Source: an uncultured Acidimicrobiales bacterium (GTDB taxonomy: Bacteria; Actinomycetota; Acidimicrobiia; Acidimicrobiales; Bin134). From it: DNA of 64,000 nucleotides. Numbering within the stretch: position 1 is the stretch's first letter; each line of letters starts with the position of its first letter. The stretch covers positions 186,001-250,000 of the forward strand of contig OX638344.1 in the NCBI GenBank assembly GCA_951813555.1. The letters are read 5' to 3'. Shown in pieces: positions 22,319 through 31,422 of the stretch. Under the pieces are notes generated by a model. That model did not search any database, had not been told where the DNA came from, and saw only the letters and a list, made by a program, of their open reading frames with translations. The position numbers and the translations under genes were made by a program.

Positions 22319-23707
22319 CTACCAGACAGGGAACTTGGCCCTGTCGGGAAGGCCGGAACGGGCCACCACCGCCTCGCCGGCCTGCTGGCAGCGGGTGTAG
22401 AAGGTGTCCTCGTCGATGGTGGTCATGCGGCCGGCCTCCACCACCTTCTGGCCGTCCACGAACACGGTGTGTACGCCCCGGCCGTCGGCTGACCACACCA
22501 GTTGGTTCATCACGTTCAACAGCGGCCGCCACTCGGGGCGGTCGGTGTCGTGCAGCACCGCGTCGGCCAGCTTGCCCGGCTCCAGCGAGCCGATCTGATC
22601 GTCCATCAACATGGTGCGGGCCCCGCCCAGGGTGGCCATCTCGTAGGCCTTCTCGGCGGGGAACATCTGGGGATCCATGCGGGCGTCTTTGAACAGCCCG
22701 GCCACCAGGTAGGTGGCCCGCATCAGATCGGAGTAGTTGGAGGCGTTGTTTCCGTCGGTGCCCAGGCTCACGTTCACCCCGGCGGTGACCATCTCGGGGA
22801 TCTTGCCGATCTGGGTCACCCCGTAGCTCACCTTCAGCGCGGTAGTGGGACAGTGGACCACCGACGACCCGGCCCCGGCGAGGAGCCCGATCTCCTGGTC
22901 GTCGACGTGGACGCAGTGGGTGATGGAGGTGTCGTCTCCCAGCACCCCCAGCTCACCGAGGTGGACCATGGGCCGCTGGCCGAAGGCGGCGATGAAGCTG
23001 TCGGGGTCGAGCCGGGCCGGCGACATGTGGAAGTTGAGCCCCACCCCGAACTCGTCGGCCGCGGCCCGGGCCGCCTGCCACAGGGGGTCGGAGCAGGTGG
23101 TGTGGCCCACCACCATCGACCACGCCCCCAGCCGGCCCCCGGCGGCGCCTTTGAACCGCTCGACGGTGTCTCGCAGGTTGGCGATGGCCTCATCGGTGTC
23201 TTGGCGGTACACGCTGGGCTCCGGGGGCAGGTCCCACACCCACTTGCCGATCCGCCCCCGGATGCCGGCCTCGTCGAGCCCGTCCATCACCTCGTCGACG
23301 AACCGGATGGTGCCCGCCTCCAAGAAGCAGGTGGTACCCGACTTGAGCATCTCTACCGCGGCGAGTTGGCCCGACAGGCGCTCGTCCTCGGCGGTGTACA
23401 CCGAATACAGCGGGCACAGCCACTGGAACACGTTCTCCTCGAACGGGGTGTCGTCGGGGACATAGCCCCGGGTGAGGGGCTCGCCGGTTATGTGGATGTG
23501 GGTGTTGACCAGGCCGGGTGTGACCACGAACCGGTCGCCGCCCACCGTCTCGGCTGCCTGGTAGCGGGTCTCGAGGTCGGACGCTTTGCCTACGTCGACA
23601 ATCTGGTTGCCTCTTATGGCCACCGCGCCGTTATGAATGATGTCGCGGGTCGGGTTCATGGTGACCACGTACCAGCCCTTGATCAGAGTGTCGATGGGTT
23701 CGGTCAT
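22319..23707 (-). CDS. Amidohydrolase, SAH/MTA-deaminase or TRZ/ATZ family
   Basis: A 462-residue metal-dependent amidohydrolase. After a small beta domain (VVTMNPTRDI), the metal site begins with TPGLVNTHIHI; later ligands are in FHMSPARLD and THCVHVDDQE, and SLGTDGNNASNYSDLM supplies the terminal Asp. This is the pattern of 5-methylthioadenosine/S-adenosylhomocysteine deaminases and related aminohydrolases, which deaminate adenosyl or s-triazine-like rings. ATG 23707 has AAGGAA a few bases upstream. It is the last gene of a long minus-strand run with a methyltransferase eight bases upstream and a nucleoside-type ABC importer further up, which favours a nucleoside or SAH-type substrate. Confidence 0.82.
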   Translation of the reverse strand: MTEPIDTLIKGWYVVTMNPTRDIIHNGAVAIRGNQIVDVGKASDLETRYQAAETVGGDRFVVTPGLVNTHIHITGEPLTRGYVPDDTPFEENVFQWLCPLYSVYTAEDERLSGQLAAVEMLKSGTTCFLEAGTIRFVDEVMDGLDEAGIRGRIGKWVWDLPPEPSVYRQDTDEAIANLRDTVERFKGAAGGRLGAWSMVVGHTTCSDPLWQAARAAADEFGVGLNFHMSPARLDPDSFIAAFGQRPMVHLGELGVLGDDTSITHCVHVDDQEIGLLAGAGSSVVHCPTTALKVSYGVTQIGKIPEMVTAGVNVSLGTDGNNASNYSDLMRATYLVAGLFKDARMDPQMFPAEKAYEMATLGGARTMLMDDQIGSLEPGKLADAVLHDTDRPEWRPLLNVMNQLVWSADGRGVHTVFVDGQKVVEAGRMTTIDEDTFYTRCQQAGEAVVARSGLPDRAKFPVW

Positions 23708-23715
23708 TGTTTTCC

Positions 23716-24831
23716 TTAGTTTGGATCTTGCGCGTCCGGGCGGCGGGGTTTGGTGGCGGTGTAGAGGTATTGGTGGCCTATGGGTTCTATGAGGCGGAGG
23801 GATTCGAAGCCGGCTTCTTGGAGCCATTGGGCGGTTTGGGCGGCGGTGATGGGGAAGCCGTTTGTGGTGCTGGCCATCATGGTCATGGCCATGAGCACGC
23901 TGTGGGGGCTCCATTGGGGTTCGGGGGCTATGAAGTAGTCAGCCAATAGCAGGCGGCCTTCGGGGCGCAGGGCCTTCCATGCCCGTTCGATGAGTCGGCG
24001 GGTGCCGCCGGGGCCTTCGGTGCGGCATATGTGGCCCAACACCACGATGTCGTAGGACTCGGGCTCGATGTCGATGGTGTGGAAGTTGCCGGGGCGGAAC
24101 TCGCAGCGGTCGGCTACCTCGTGCTCGGCGGTGGTGCGGCGGGCTATGTCGATCACTCCGGGGAGGTCGTTGACCACCGCGGTGGCGTCGGGGCAGGCCT
24201 TGAGTATGGCGATGGCCCAAGGGGATCCGCCTGCTCCCAGATCCAGCACCCGCGACCCAGCCATGGCGCTGTAGCGCACTTGGAGGTCGGCCCGGGTGGC
24301 GGCTCGGAGCATTGTCGCAAAGGTGCCCTCCACTAGGGGGCGGTAGAACTCGGCCGGGTTGTCGTCAATGGGTTGGGCGGGGCGGCCGGCCCGGATGGTG
24401 TCGGCTAGCCGCGACCAGTTGTCCAGCGGGCCGGGGGCCACCGGGACCAGCGAGGCCATCGACGCCGCGCCATCGCTGGATAGATAGCGGGCCGCGGTGT
24501 CGTTCAATCCGTATCGACCGCCGACCCGCTCCAGCAGCCCGAGCACCGCCAGGGAGTCGAGCAGCGCCTCCAGGTGGGGAGCCGACACTCCCAGCTCATT
24601 GGCAAGGTCGGGCGCGGTCACTGCCGGTGGGATGCCGGGGTTGGCGCCCCGGTCGGCCAGGGTGTCGAACACTCCCAACTCCAGGGCGGCGACCAGCACA
24701 TGGAATGAGCCGAATCCGCTGATCACCGCCCACACCGGGGCCGATGGCGGGGGTTTGTAGTCGGTCCAAGGACGGCCCACCCGCTCAGGAACGTGGGAAT
24801 TCTTCAGCTCGGGATACGGGGAATCAGCCAC
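23716..24831 (-). CDS. SAM-dependent O-methyltransferase (dimerisation plus Methyltransf_2 domains)
   Basis: A 371-residue methyltransferase. An N-terminal winged-helix dimerisation domain (LVAALELGVFDTLAD...PAVTAPDLANELGVSAPHLEALLD) is followed by the Rossmann domain with the SAM motif SRVLDLGAGGSPWAIAIL near residues 194-211, DLPGVIDIAR, and a late LRPEGRLLLADYF. This matches hydroxyneurosporene/plant-type O-methyltransferases acting on small hydroxylated molecules. It sits between an MDR oxidoreductase (28 bases upstream) and the amidohydrolase. Its by-product SAH is a possible substrate for that amidohydrolase, an inference only. Confidence 0.83.
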   Translation of the reverse strand: MADSPYPELKNSHVPERVGRPWTDYKPPPSAPVWAVISGFGSFHVLVAALELGVFDTLADRGANPGIPPAVTAPDLANELGVSAPHLEALLDSLAVLGLLERVGGRYGLNDTAARYLSSDGAASMASLVPVAPGPLDNWSRLADTIRAGRPAQPIDDNPAEFYRPLVEGTFATMLRAATRADLQVRYSAMAGSRVLDLGAGGSPWAIAILKACPDATAVVNDLPGVIDIARRTTAEHEVADRCEFRPGNFHTIDIEPESYDIVVLGHICRTEGPGGTRRLIERAWKALRPEGRLLLADYFIAPEPQWSPHSVLMAMTMMASTTNGFPITAAQTAQWLQEAGFESLRLIEPIGHQYLYTATKPRRPDAQDPN

Positions 24832-24859
24832 ACGTTCTCCCGGACTCCATCGACCCTGG

Positions 24860-25894
24860 TCAGGGCTTCAGCAGGATCTTGCCGAAGAAATCGCTGGCCA
24901 GCATCTTGGCCTGGGCCTCGGCCGCGTCGGCCAGATCGAACACCGAGTCGATGGCCGCGGTGAAGCTGCCCGCAGAGAAAATGTCCCACGCCGGGCCGAA
25001 TTCTTCGGGGCGATAGGGGTCGGAACCCAGAATCTTGATCCCGGAGTGGAACACGTAGCCCAGCGACGGAATGACCGCCTCGTCGCCGGAGGAATTCCCG
25101 CAGTTCACCAGCCCCCCTCTGGTGCCCAGGGCGAACAGCGACGGGCCGAACAGCGCGGTGCCCACATGATCGAACACCATGTGGACCCCCGCTCCGGATG
25201 TCAGCTCCCGAGCCCAGGCGGCCACATCGCCATTTCGGTTGTTCAAAACATGGGCTGCCCCCAGTTCCAAAGCCCGCTCGCACTTCTCGTCGGTGCCCGC
25301 GGTGGCTAAAACAGTGGCCCCGGCGTTCGCGGCCAACTGGATGCCGGCCACCGACACCCCCGACCCCGCCGCGTGGATCATCACCGTTTCGCCCGCTTGA
25401 AGCCCACCCACGGCGAACAGCCCATGGGCAGCGGTCAGCCAGCAAGTTGGAAACGTGGCCGCGGCCTCCAGCGACATGGCGTGGGGCACCGGGTAGACGT
25501 GCGACGCCGGCACCAGGCACCGCTCGGCGTAGCCCCCGTCGACGGTGCCCCCGATGATGCCCAGTTCGCCGTACAGGTCGCCGCGGCCCCCCAGCTTGGA
25601 GCGGTCGTCCACCCCGGCCAGCGACGGATCGACCACCACCCTGTCGCCCACGGCCACCCCGTCGACCTCGGCACCGACCTCGGATACCACCCCGGCCACA
25701 TCCATGCCCGCTATGTGGGGCAGCGTGAATCCCGGCATGGCAAACCAGCCATTGCGCTGCACCACGTCCAATCGATTGAGCGCAGTGGCCACCACGTCCA
25801 CCACCACATCCACCGGTCCAGGCTCAGGATCAGGCACCTCCTCATAACAGAGCACCTCAGCCCCGCCAGGCTCGTGGTATCGCATCGCTTTCAC
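24860..25894 (-). CDS. Zinc-type/quinone oxidoreductase MDR family protein
   Basis: A 344-residue medium-chain dehydrogenase/reductase. The N-terminal GroES domain contains HIAGMDVAGVVSEVGAEVDG and the cofactor domain has MIHAAGSGVSVAGIQLAANAGA followed by ATAGTDEKCERALELGA. The catalytic-zinc GHE motif is replaced (AGMD), so it is probably a quinone-oxidoreductase or crotonyl-CoA-reductase relative rather than an alcohol dehydrogenase. GTG start with a GAGGACGG tract upstream. It lies 28 bases after the permease gene and 28 before the methyltransferase, so it is in the same operon. Confidence 0.85.
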   Translation of the reverse strand: MKAMRYHEPGGAEVLCYEEVPDPEPGPVDVVVDVVATALNRLDVVQRNGWFAMPGFTLPHIAGMDVAGVVSEVGAEVDGVAVGDRVVVDPSLAGVDDRSKLGGRGDLYGELGIIGGTVDGGYAERCLVPASHVYPVPHAMSLEAAATFPTCWLTAAHGLFAVGGLQAGETVMIHAAGSGVSVAGIQLAANAGATVLATAGTDEKCERALELGAAHVLNNRNGDVAAWARELTSGAGVHMVFDHVGTALFGPSLFALGTRGGLVNCGNSSGDEAVIPSLGYVFHSGIKILGSDPYRPEEFGPAWDIFSAGSFTAAIDSVFDLADAAEAQAKMLASDFFGKILLKP

Positions 25895-25922
25895 CGCCGT
25901 CCTCCTGCGCTCAGATCGTTGA

Positions 25923-26861
25923 TCATTTCAGTCCGCGGATGAACGGTCGGGCCAAAGCGGCGGGGGGTCGCACTCTCTTGGCAAAAATGGCCATCGCTCC
26001 GATGGTCACTAGGAATGGCAGCGCCTGCAACAGCTCTGCGTTGAGGTCGTAGCCCAGGCCTTGCAGTGACAGCTGGAACGACAGGGCCCCGGCAAACAGG
26101 ATGCAGCCCCCCATGGTTCCCCACAGGGTCCAGCCGCCGAAGATCACTGCGGCGATGGCGATGAATCCCCGTCCCCCGATGATGGAATCGTCGAACGCAG
26201 CCAGCCGGGCGAACAAGAAGAATGCTCCGCCCAGCCCTGAGGTGAGTCCGGCGTAGTAGATGGACTGGCGACGGCGGCGGTTCACGTCGATTCCGCTCAC
26301 ATCGGCCGACTGGGGGTTCTCCCCCGCGGCCCGAAGCTCCAGGCCCCATCGGGTGCGAAACACCAGCCACCACGAGAACGGCACCAACCCGTACAAGAGA
26401 TAGAACGGCCACGGCTCTCCGAATAGCGCCTCGCCGAAAAGGGGGATGTCTACCAGCAGGGGGATCTCCAACTTCGTGGCAAAGGTGGCCTGGGGATCGA
26501 TCTCCCGGTCCAAGAATCCGGCCAACCCGAAAACCAGGATATTGAGGGTGAGTCCAACCACGAACTGATCGGCGGTCAGGCGATGGCTCATCTCGGCTTG
26601 CACGATGGCAATGAGCAGCCCGCCGATTGCGCCGAGGACTATGGCCACCGCCACCGAGTCGGTGAAGTGATAGCCGAGGGCTCCGGCGAAGGCCCCGCTC
26701 AGAAGCATCGCCTCCACTGAGATGTTCAGGGTCCCCGACTTTTCGGCTACCCACTCCCCGGTGGCGGCAAAGGCAAGCAGCGCGGCAAACAGCGCCCCGT
26801 TGATATAGGTGGACTCGCTGGACAGTACGTCGCCCACCGCAGAGAAGAAGTCAATCAGCAC
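25923..26861 (-). CDS. BMP-type ABC transporter permease (NupQ/YufQ-like)
   Basis: A 312-residue integral membrane protein with about eight hydrophobic segments. It belongs to the permease family of sugar/nucleoside importers; EWVAEKSGTLNISVEAMLLSG is the E-x-x-x-G-x-x-N-x-x-x-E-G motif typical of the second permease of BMP-linked transporters. RWGLELRAAGENPQSADVSGI is the cytoplasmic coupling loop. It forms the translocation channel with the adjacent permease. It starts four bases after the first permease gene stops. Confidence 0.88.
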   Translation of the reverse strand: MLIDFFSAVGDVLSSESTYINGALFAALLAFAATGEWVAEKSGTLNISVEAMLLSGAFAGALGYHFTDSVAVAIVLGAIGGLLIAIVQAEMSHRLTADQFVVGLTLNILVFGLAGFLDREIDPQATFATKLEIPLLVDIPLFGEALFGEPWPFYLLYGLVPFSWWLVFRTRWGLELRAAGENPQSADVSGIDVNRRRRQSIYYAGLTSGLGGAFFLFARLAAFDDSIIGGRGFIAIAAVIFGGWTLWGTMGGCILFAGALSFQLSLQGLGYDLNAELLQALPFLVTIGAMAIFAKRVRPPAALARPFIRGLK

Positions 26862-26865
26862 AACA

Positions 26866-27957
26866 TCACACCCTCTCGGTAGCCGCTGCTCGGGCTCGCC
26901 GGCGATCCCGCAGGAAGATCACCGCCGGGGGAACCAGCAAGGCCAGCACCAGTAGCCCTTGTACGACGTCGGTTATCCGGCTCTCCACTCCGGTGCTGTT
27001 GACGAATCCCGCTCCGGTTCGCAATCCGGCGAACACGAACGCGGCCACCACCGCGGGCAGGGCCCGCTCCCGGGCCACCAGAGCGACCAGCAGCCCAGTC
27101 CAGCCGATGTTGTCGGAGAACCCGGGCACCAGCTGGTAGTTGCCGAAGGAGAAGCCACCGCCCGCGAACATTGCCGCCCCAGCCAAGCCGGCGAATGCTC
27201 CCCCGATGGCCAGTGCGGACGCCCCGTAGGCGGTCGAGGACACCCCCGCCCGCTGGGCGGCCCGGGCATTGTGCCCCAGCATCCGGAGCCGAAAACCCCA
27301 AACCGTGCGGGCCAGTACATAGGCCACCACGACAGCCAACGCCACGGCCAAATACACCGTGATGGGGAACTCGTTGCCGAACAGGTCGGGGCGGGGAATT
27401 CGGTTGTCGTCGGCTAGCTGCGAGCTGACTTGGTTGCGGTTGCCCCGGTCACCTCCTGGGGCCAAGAGCAGCCAGTCCTGCTTCAACCCATAACCGATTG
27501 CCTGGGCAGAGACGGTTACCAGCAGCAGCGTGCTCAAAACCTCGGGCACGCCCCGCCAAAAGCGGAGCAGACCGGCCACCGAAGCCCACACTGCACCGCC
27601 CAAGGCGCCGAACAGCATGATGATCACCAGGTTCAGCGGACCAGGACCACCGATGAGAAAGCTGAAATAGACCGCGAATGCCGCCCCTATAAGAAGCTGG
27701 CCCTCTTGGCCGATGTTGATCAAACCGGCTTTGGCTGAGATCACCGTACCCAGGGCCACTAGCAACAGGGGGACGGCCACTCCCAAGGTCTCCCCCCAGC
27801 GGCCGGGCGCCATGATGCTGCCGTCCACCAGGGCTTCCATCACCGGCCACCAGTCGCCGCCGGTGGTCTCCACGATCACGCTGGCCAAGGCCAACGCGGC
27901 CACGATGCTGGCGGCGTACAAGGCCACCCACTCGGCTAAGCGCGCTCCCCTAGTCAC
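26866..27957 (-). CDS. BMP-type ABC transporter permease (NupP/YufP-like)
   Basis: A 363-residue membrane protein with roughly ten hydrophobic segments. It carries SAKAGLINIGQEGQLLIGA, the E-x-x-x-G-x-x-N-x-G-x-E-G-type motif of first permeases in BMP systems, and the coupling loop TVWGFRLRMLGHNARAAQRAGV. It pairs with the downstream permease. Its start overlaps the end of the ATPase gene by four bases (ATGA-type coupling). Confidence 0.88.
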   Translation of the reverse strand: MTRGARLAEWVALYAASIVAALALASVIVETTGGDWWPVMEALVDGSIMAPGRWGETLGVAVPLLLVALGTVISAKAGLINIGQEGQLLIGAAFAVYFSFLIGGPGPLNLVIIMLFGALGGAVWASVAGLLRFWRGVPEVLSTLLLVTVSAQAIGYGLKQDWLLLAPGGDRGNRNQVSSQLADDNRIPRPDLFGNEFPITVYLAVALAVVVAYVLARTVWGFRLRMLGHNARAAQRAGVSSTAYGASALAIGGAFAGLAGAAMFAGGGFSFGNYQLVPGFSDNIGWTGLLVALVARERALPAVVAAFVFAGLRTGAGFVNSTGVESRITDVVQGLLVLALLVPPAVIFLRDRRRARAAATERV

Positions 27958-29636
27958 AGACCGGCCCCGACATCAGGTGGGCGGCGCGACAGCCCAGGGC
28001 CGTCAGGTGCAGTCGACTCAGCGCTACCGCCCATGAGTAAGCCCAAGGTTTCGAGGTTGGCGTCGGCGCTAGAGAGTTCGCCCACGATCCGGCCGCGGGA
28101 CATCACCACGATCCGGTCGGACAGCTCGAGGATTTCCTCCAGTTCGCTGGAGATCAGCAACACGGCAACGCCGTCGAACGCGGTTTGGCGCAACCGATCA
28201 GTCATGTACTCGATGGCCCCTACGTCCAACCCCCGGGTGGGCTGGGCCGCCACCAATACATGGGGCTCAGCGACCAATTCCCGGGCCAGAACCACCCTCT
28301 GTTGATTGCCACCCGACAGTGACCACAGCGGGGCGTCGGGTCCAGAACACCCGATGTCGAACTCTTCTACCAATTTCTGGGCCGTCTCAACCATCCGCCG
28401 CTTGTCCATAACCCCATGCCGGGCTACCCGGTCTGGGTTGACCATGAGAAGGTTCTCGGCCACGGTCATATCCAGCACCACGCCGGAGTCATGGCGGTCT
28501 TCGGGTATCACCGCCACCCCGGCCTTGGCCATAGCCCCAGGCGAACCGGCTGGCACTTCAGCGCCGTTCACCACCACCCGACCGGCGTTGAGCGGGACCA
28601 AGCTGGACAGCACATCACCCAGCGTCCGCTGCCCGTTGCCCTCTACACCGGCCACGCCTACGATCTCCCCTGCCTTTAGCTCCAAACTTAAGTCATCCAG
28701 CAGCACTGCCCCGCCCCGGCCTCGAACCGCGGCGCCTTCGATTCGCAGCGCTGATCCGATTGAGTCCAAGGCCGGCGATGCGGTTTTCTGCTCAGCAGGG
28801 CTGACAGGCTCTGAATCCAAACCAGCGTCATCCACCTCGGCCAGGCCGAAGGCGGCCCGCTCGGACCGGAGCGAAACCTCCCGGCCCACCATGGCCCGGG
28901 CCAGGCTTCGGGCGTCGGCCTCTTGGGTGGGCATTCGGGCCACTACTCGGCCTTGGCGCATGATGGTGATCTCATCGGTGGCGTGCAGCACCTCGTCCAA
29001 CTTGTGGCTGACCAGCACCACGGCCCGGCCTTCGGCGGCCACCACCTCGCGCAGAGTGCCAAAGAGCTGCTCGGACTCCTCGGGGGTGAGCACCGAGGTG
29101 GGCTCGTCGAATACCAGGATGTGGGGATCGCGGCGCAGGCACTTGATTATCTCCACGCGCTGCCGCAACCCGGCGGTGAGTTCGCCCACCCGGGCTTCGG
29201 GATCAATCTCCAAGCCGTACTGCTCGCTGATGGCCGTCACCCGGTTACGCACCTCAGATGAACTCAACCGCCCGCCTTCGCCCAGTGCGACGTTCTCCCA
29301 AACGGTGAGCTGATCCACCAGGCTGAAATGCTGGTGGACCATGGCGATGCCCAAGGAAGCCGCGTCTAGTGGATCGTGAATGGTTCGGGGCTGGCCATCG
29401 ATGCGAATAGCGCCAGCATCAGGCAGCACCAAGCCGATGAGCACTTTCATGAGGGTGGACTTGCCCGCTCCGTTTTCTCCCAGGATGCCGTGAATGCGCC
29501 CCCGGTGCAGGGCTAGGTCGACCTGGTCGCAGGCAACAATTCCGCCGAAGCGCTTGGTTATCCCCGTTAGCTCGACCGCGGGCGCCGAAGGGCCATTCCC
29601 CCCGGCGCCCGTCATTTCGGTGGTGGAATCAATCAC
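27954..29636 (-). CDS. BMP-type ABC transporter, duplicated ATP-binding protein (NupO/YufO-like)
   Basis: A 560-residue double ATPase. The first half has the intact Walker A GENGAGKST near residue 58 and Walker B ILVFDEPTSVL, with a degenerate signature (TAGLRQRVEI). The second half has a degenerate Walker A (GVEGNGQRT) but a good signature, LSGGNQQRVVLARELV. This split is normal for sugar- and nucleoside-type importers of this class. It powers uptake by the two permeases. It overlaps the binding-protein gene by four bases upstream and the permease by four downstream, so all four subunits are translationally coupled. Confidence 0.9.
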   Translation of the reverse strand: MIDSTTEMTGAGGNGPSAPAVELTGITKRFGGIVACDQVDLALHRGRIHGILGENGAGKSTLMKVLIGLVLPDAGAIRIDGQPRTIHDPLDAASLGIAMVHQHFSLVDQLTVWENVALGEGGRLSSSEVRNRVTAISEQYGLEIDPEARVGELTAGLRQRVEIIKCLRRDPHILVFDEPTSVLTPEESEQLFGTLREVVAAEGRAVVLVSHKLDEVLHATDEITIMRQGRVVARMPTQEADARSLARAMVGREVSLRSERAAFGLAEVDDAGLDSEPVSPAEQKTASPALDSIGSALRIEGAAVRGRGGAVLLDDLSLELKAGEIVGVAGVEGNGQRTLGDVLSSLVPLNAGRVVVNGAEVPAGSPGAMAKAGVAVIPEDRHDSGVVLDMTVAENLLMVNPDRVARHGVMDKRRMVETAQKLVEEFDIGCSGPDAPLWSLSGGNQQRVVLARELVAEPHVLVAAQPTRGLDVGAIEYMTDRLRQTAFDGVAVLLISSELEEILELSDRIVVMSRGRIVGELSSADANLETLGLLMGGSAESTAPDGPGLSRRPPDVGAGL

Positions 29637-30949
29637 CCGCCGCCGTAGGCAGCTCCGGAGATTCCTCCGAGCATGCCGAGAAGTTCGCCGTCGGTGGCGA
29701 CGGCCTCGAAGGCGTCGGACAGCATGGCCGCCGCCTCTGCGGAAGGATCACACAGCTCGCCGCCGTTGAGACCTGGCTCGGTCGGGAACTGATAGGTAGC
29801 CCCCTCGGTCAGGTCACCGGAGATGATGCGGGGCAGCGCCTGCTGGGCGTACAGCCCGCCGTCGAACACGATGGCGCCCGTCCAGGCAATTCCGTCGTCA
29901 CGGGAGCAGATGTCGGCGGGACCAGCCGCAAATACTGCGATACCCTCGTCGGTGGCCAATTGGCCGACCGGGTTCAGCGCCCCGCCCAAATAGGCGTAGG
30001 CCAGGGTGGCGCCTTCGGCAATGGCGTTGGTGAGCGCGGCGGTGGCGTTGGCTGAGTTGTCGAAGTCAAACGGGAAGCCGCCAGTGGCGACGTACTCCAT
30101 GGTGTACGACGGATCTACCGACTGGAGGCCGGCCACCGTGGCGTTGTAGGCCTCCTGCTCGAAGTTGAGGTCGCAGCAGCCCAAGAACACCGCGGTGTCA
30201 CCGCCATGGTCCTTCATGGCCGCGCCCATGGCCACACCTGCGGTGTAGTGGATGGGGGCACCCCAATCGGTGGCCTGGGCCAAACCGGGAATCTCCGGGA
30301 AGCCGGCCCCGCAGTTGCAGTACCAGAAGATGTCGGGATACTGCTCGGTGAGGTCGGGCAGAGGCTCGGCGATCTCGCTGGCCCCAACCAAGATCACGTC
30401 CACGCCCTGGGAAGCCAGGTCGGACATGGCCCGGGCTGCTTCAGCGGCACCGATGCCGTCGCTCACAATCGGCGGGGCGAATCCGTTATCCGCCGAGAAC
30501 GCCTCGGCGAAATCGACCAGAGACTGGTAGTAGCCCTGGTCGTCCCGAGGACCGGCCGCGGCGACCCCAATGGTGAGGGTGCCGTCGCCGTTGGCGTCGA
30601 AGGTGTCCAGAATCGCTTGCAGCTCCATGTCCATCGGCGGTTCAGTGGGCTCAGGTTCTGGCTCCGGCTCGTCGTCCATCGGCTCTGGCTCTGGCTCCGG
30701 CTCGTCGTCCATCGGCTCTGGCTCTGGTTCGGGCTCGTCGTCCATCGGCTCTGGCTCTGGTTCGGGCTCGTCCTCCATGGGCTCTGGCTCGGGTTCGGGC
30801 TCGTCTTCCACCGGCTCGGGCTCCGGCGCGGGTGCCTCCACCGCGGCGCCGCCGTCATCGTCGTCATTGCCGCAACCGGCAGCTACTAGGGCCAGCACCG
30901 ACAACAGCGCGGCCAATAGGCACAATTTACGGGTAGGTAGTCTCGTCAT
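29633..30949 (-). CDS. BMP-family substrate-binding lipoprotein with an Asp/Glu-Pro repeat linker
   Basis: A 438-residue lipoprotein. The lipobox LVAAGC places the lipidated Cys at residue 26. Residues of about 40-100 hold five 11-residue units of the form (M/V)(D/E)DEPEPEPEP, an acidic proline-rich stalk encoded by 33-bp DNA repeats. The remaining part is a BMP/PnrA-like binding domain (GVAAAGPRDDQGYYQSLVDF; SDLASQGVDVILVGASEI). Such proteins bind purine nucleosides or related solutes. Just before the domain lies DANGDGTLTI, which looks like a calcium-binding EF-hand/dockerin loop. ATG 30949 has GGAGGGG six bases upstream; a longer in-frame start would put nine residues before the basic signal-peptide region. 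Confidence 0.87.
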   Translation of the reverse strand: MTRLPTRKLCLLAALLSVLALVAAGCGNDDDDGGAAVEAPAPEPEPVEDEPEPEPEPMEDEPEPEPEPMDDEPEPEPEPMDDEPEPEPEPMDDEPEPEPEPTEPPMDMELQAILDTFDANGDGTLTIGVAAAGPRDDQGYYQSLVDFAEAFSADNGFAPPIVSDGIGAAEAARAMSDLASQGVDVILVGASEIAEPLPDLTEQYPDIFWYCNCGAGFPEIPGLAQATDWGAPIHYTAGVAMGAAMKDHGGDTAVFLGCCDLNFEQEAYNATVAGLQSVDPSYTMEYVATGGFPFDFDNSANATAALTNAIAEGATLAYAYLGGALNPVGQLATDEGIAVFAAGPADICSRDDGIAWTGAIVFDGGLYAQQALPRIISGDLTEGATYQFPTEPGLNGGELCDPSAEAAAMLSDAFEAVATDGELLGMLGGISGAAYGGG

Positions 30950-31134
30950 CAGTCCCCTCCTCAGAAGTCGGACCATTCGGCCCGTTCACCGCTCAGCAGC
31001 CTACTCTCACTGCCGTATCCCCGTCCTGCTGATCCTCGACCACCTGGTGGTCTGGGCTGGAAGCGTCACCCGGTGCAGTACACTCCGTCCAAGCTTCCCC
31101 CAGCAATCCTCCCGGACTGGATGAGGAGAACCCC

Positions 31135-31422
31135 ATCGACCAAACCATTCTCGCCCTGCTGGGGGTAATCATCACCCTGATGCTCTATCTCGACCGAGGC
31201 CGGCGCGCCGAAATCGCCCAGCTTCGAGAAGAAATGCAAAGGAGCATCGCCCAGCTTCGAGAAGAAATGCAGAGGGGTTTCGCCTATCTCCACGAGCGAA
31301 TCGACAAGCTCCAAGAGCGGGTCGACAAGCTGACCGAAGTCGTTATGGACTTGGTCAACCGAGTGGGCCGGCTTGAGGGCCGGGCCGAAGCCGCGTCGAC
31401 GCCGGGCCAACCTTCTCCGTAG
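31135..31422 (+). CDS. Small membrane-anchored coiled-coil protein, probable AUC start
   Basis: A 95-residue protein of unknown function. An N-terminal hydrophobic helix (ILALLGVIITLMLYL) is followed by a charged heptad-rich coiled coil with two near-identical AQLREEMQR units and HERIDKLQERVDKLTEVV. The first ATG in frame (31180) would cut the hydrophobic helix in half and has no ribosome-binding site. Upstream, GAGGAG at 31123-31128 is followed after six bases by ATC (31135), exactly where an ATG should stand, so I extended to ATC as a non-canonical start or a mutated ATG. The gene abuts the Rieske gene tail to tail with no spacing. It could be a phage-holin-like or cell-envelope spacer protein; no family is recognised. 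Confidence 0.5.
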   Translation: MDQTILALLGVIITLMLYLDRGRRAEIAQLREEMQRSIAQLREEMQRGFAYLHERIDKLQERVDKLTEVVMDLVNRVGRLEGRAEAASTPGQPSP

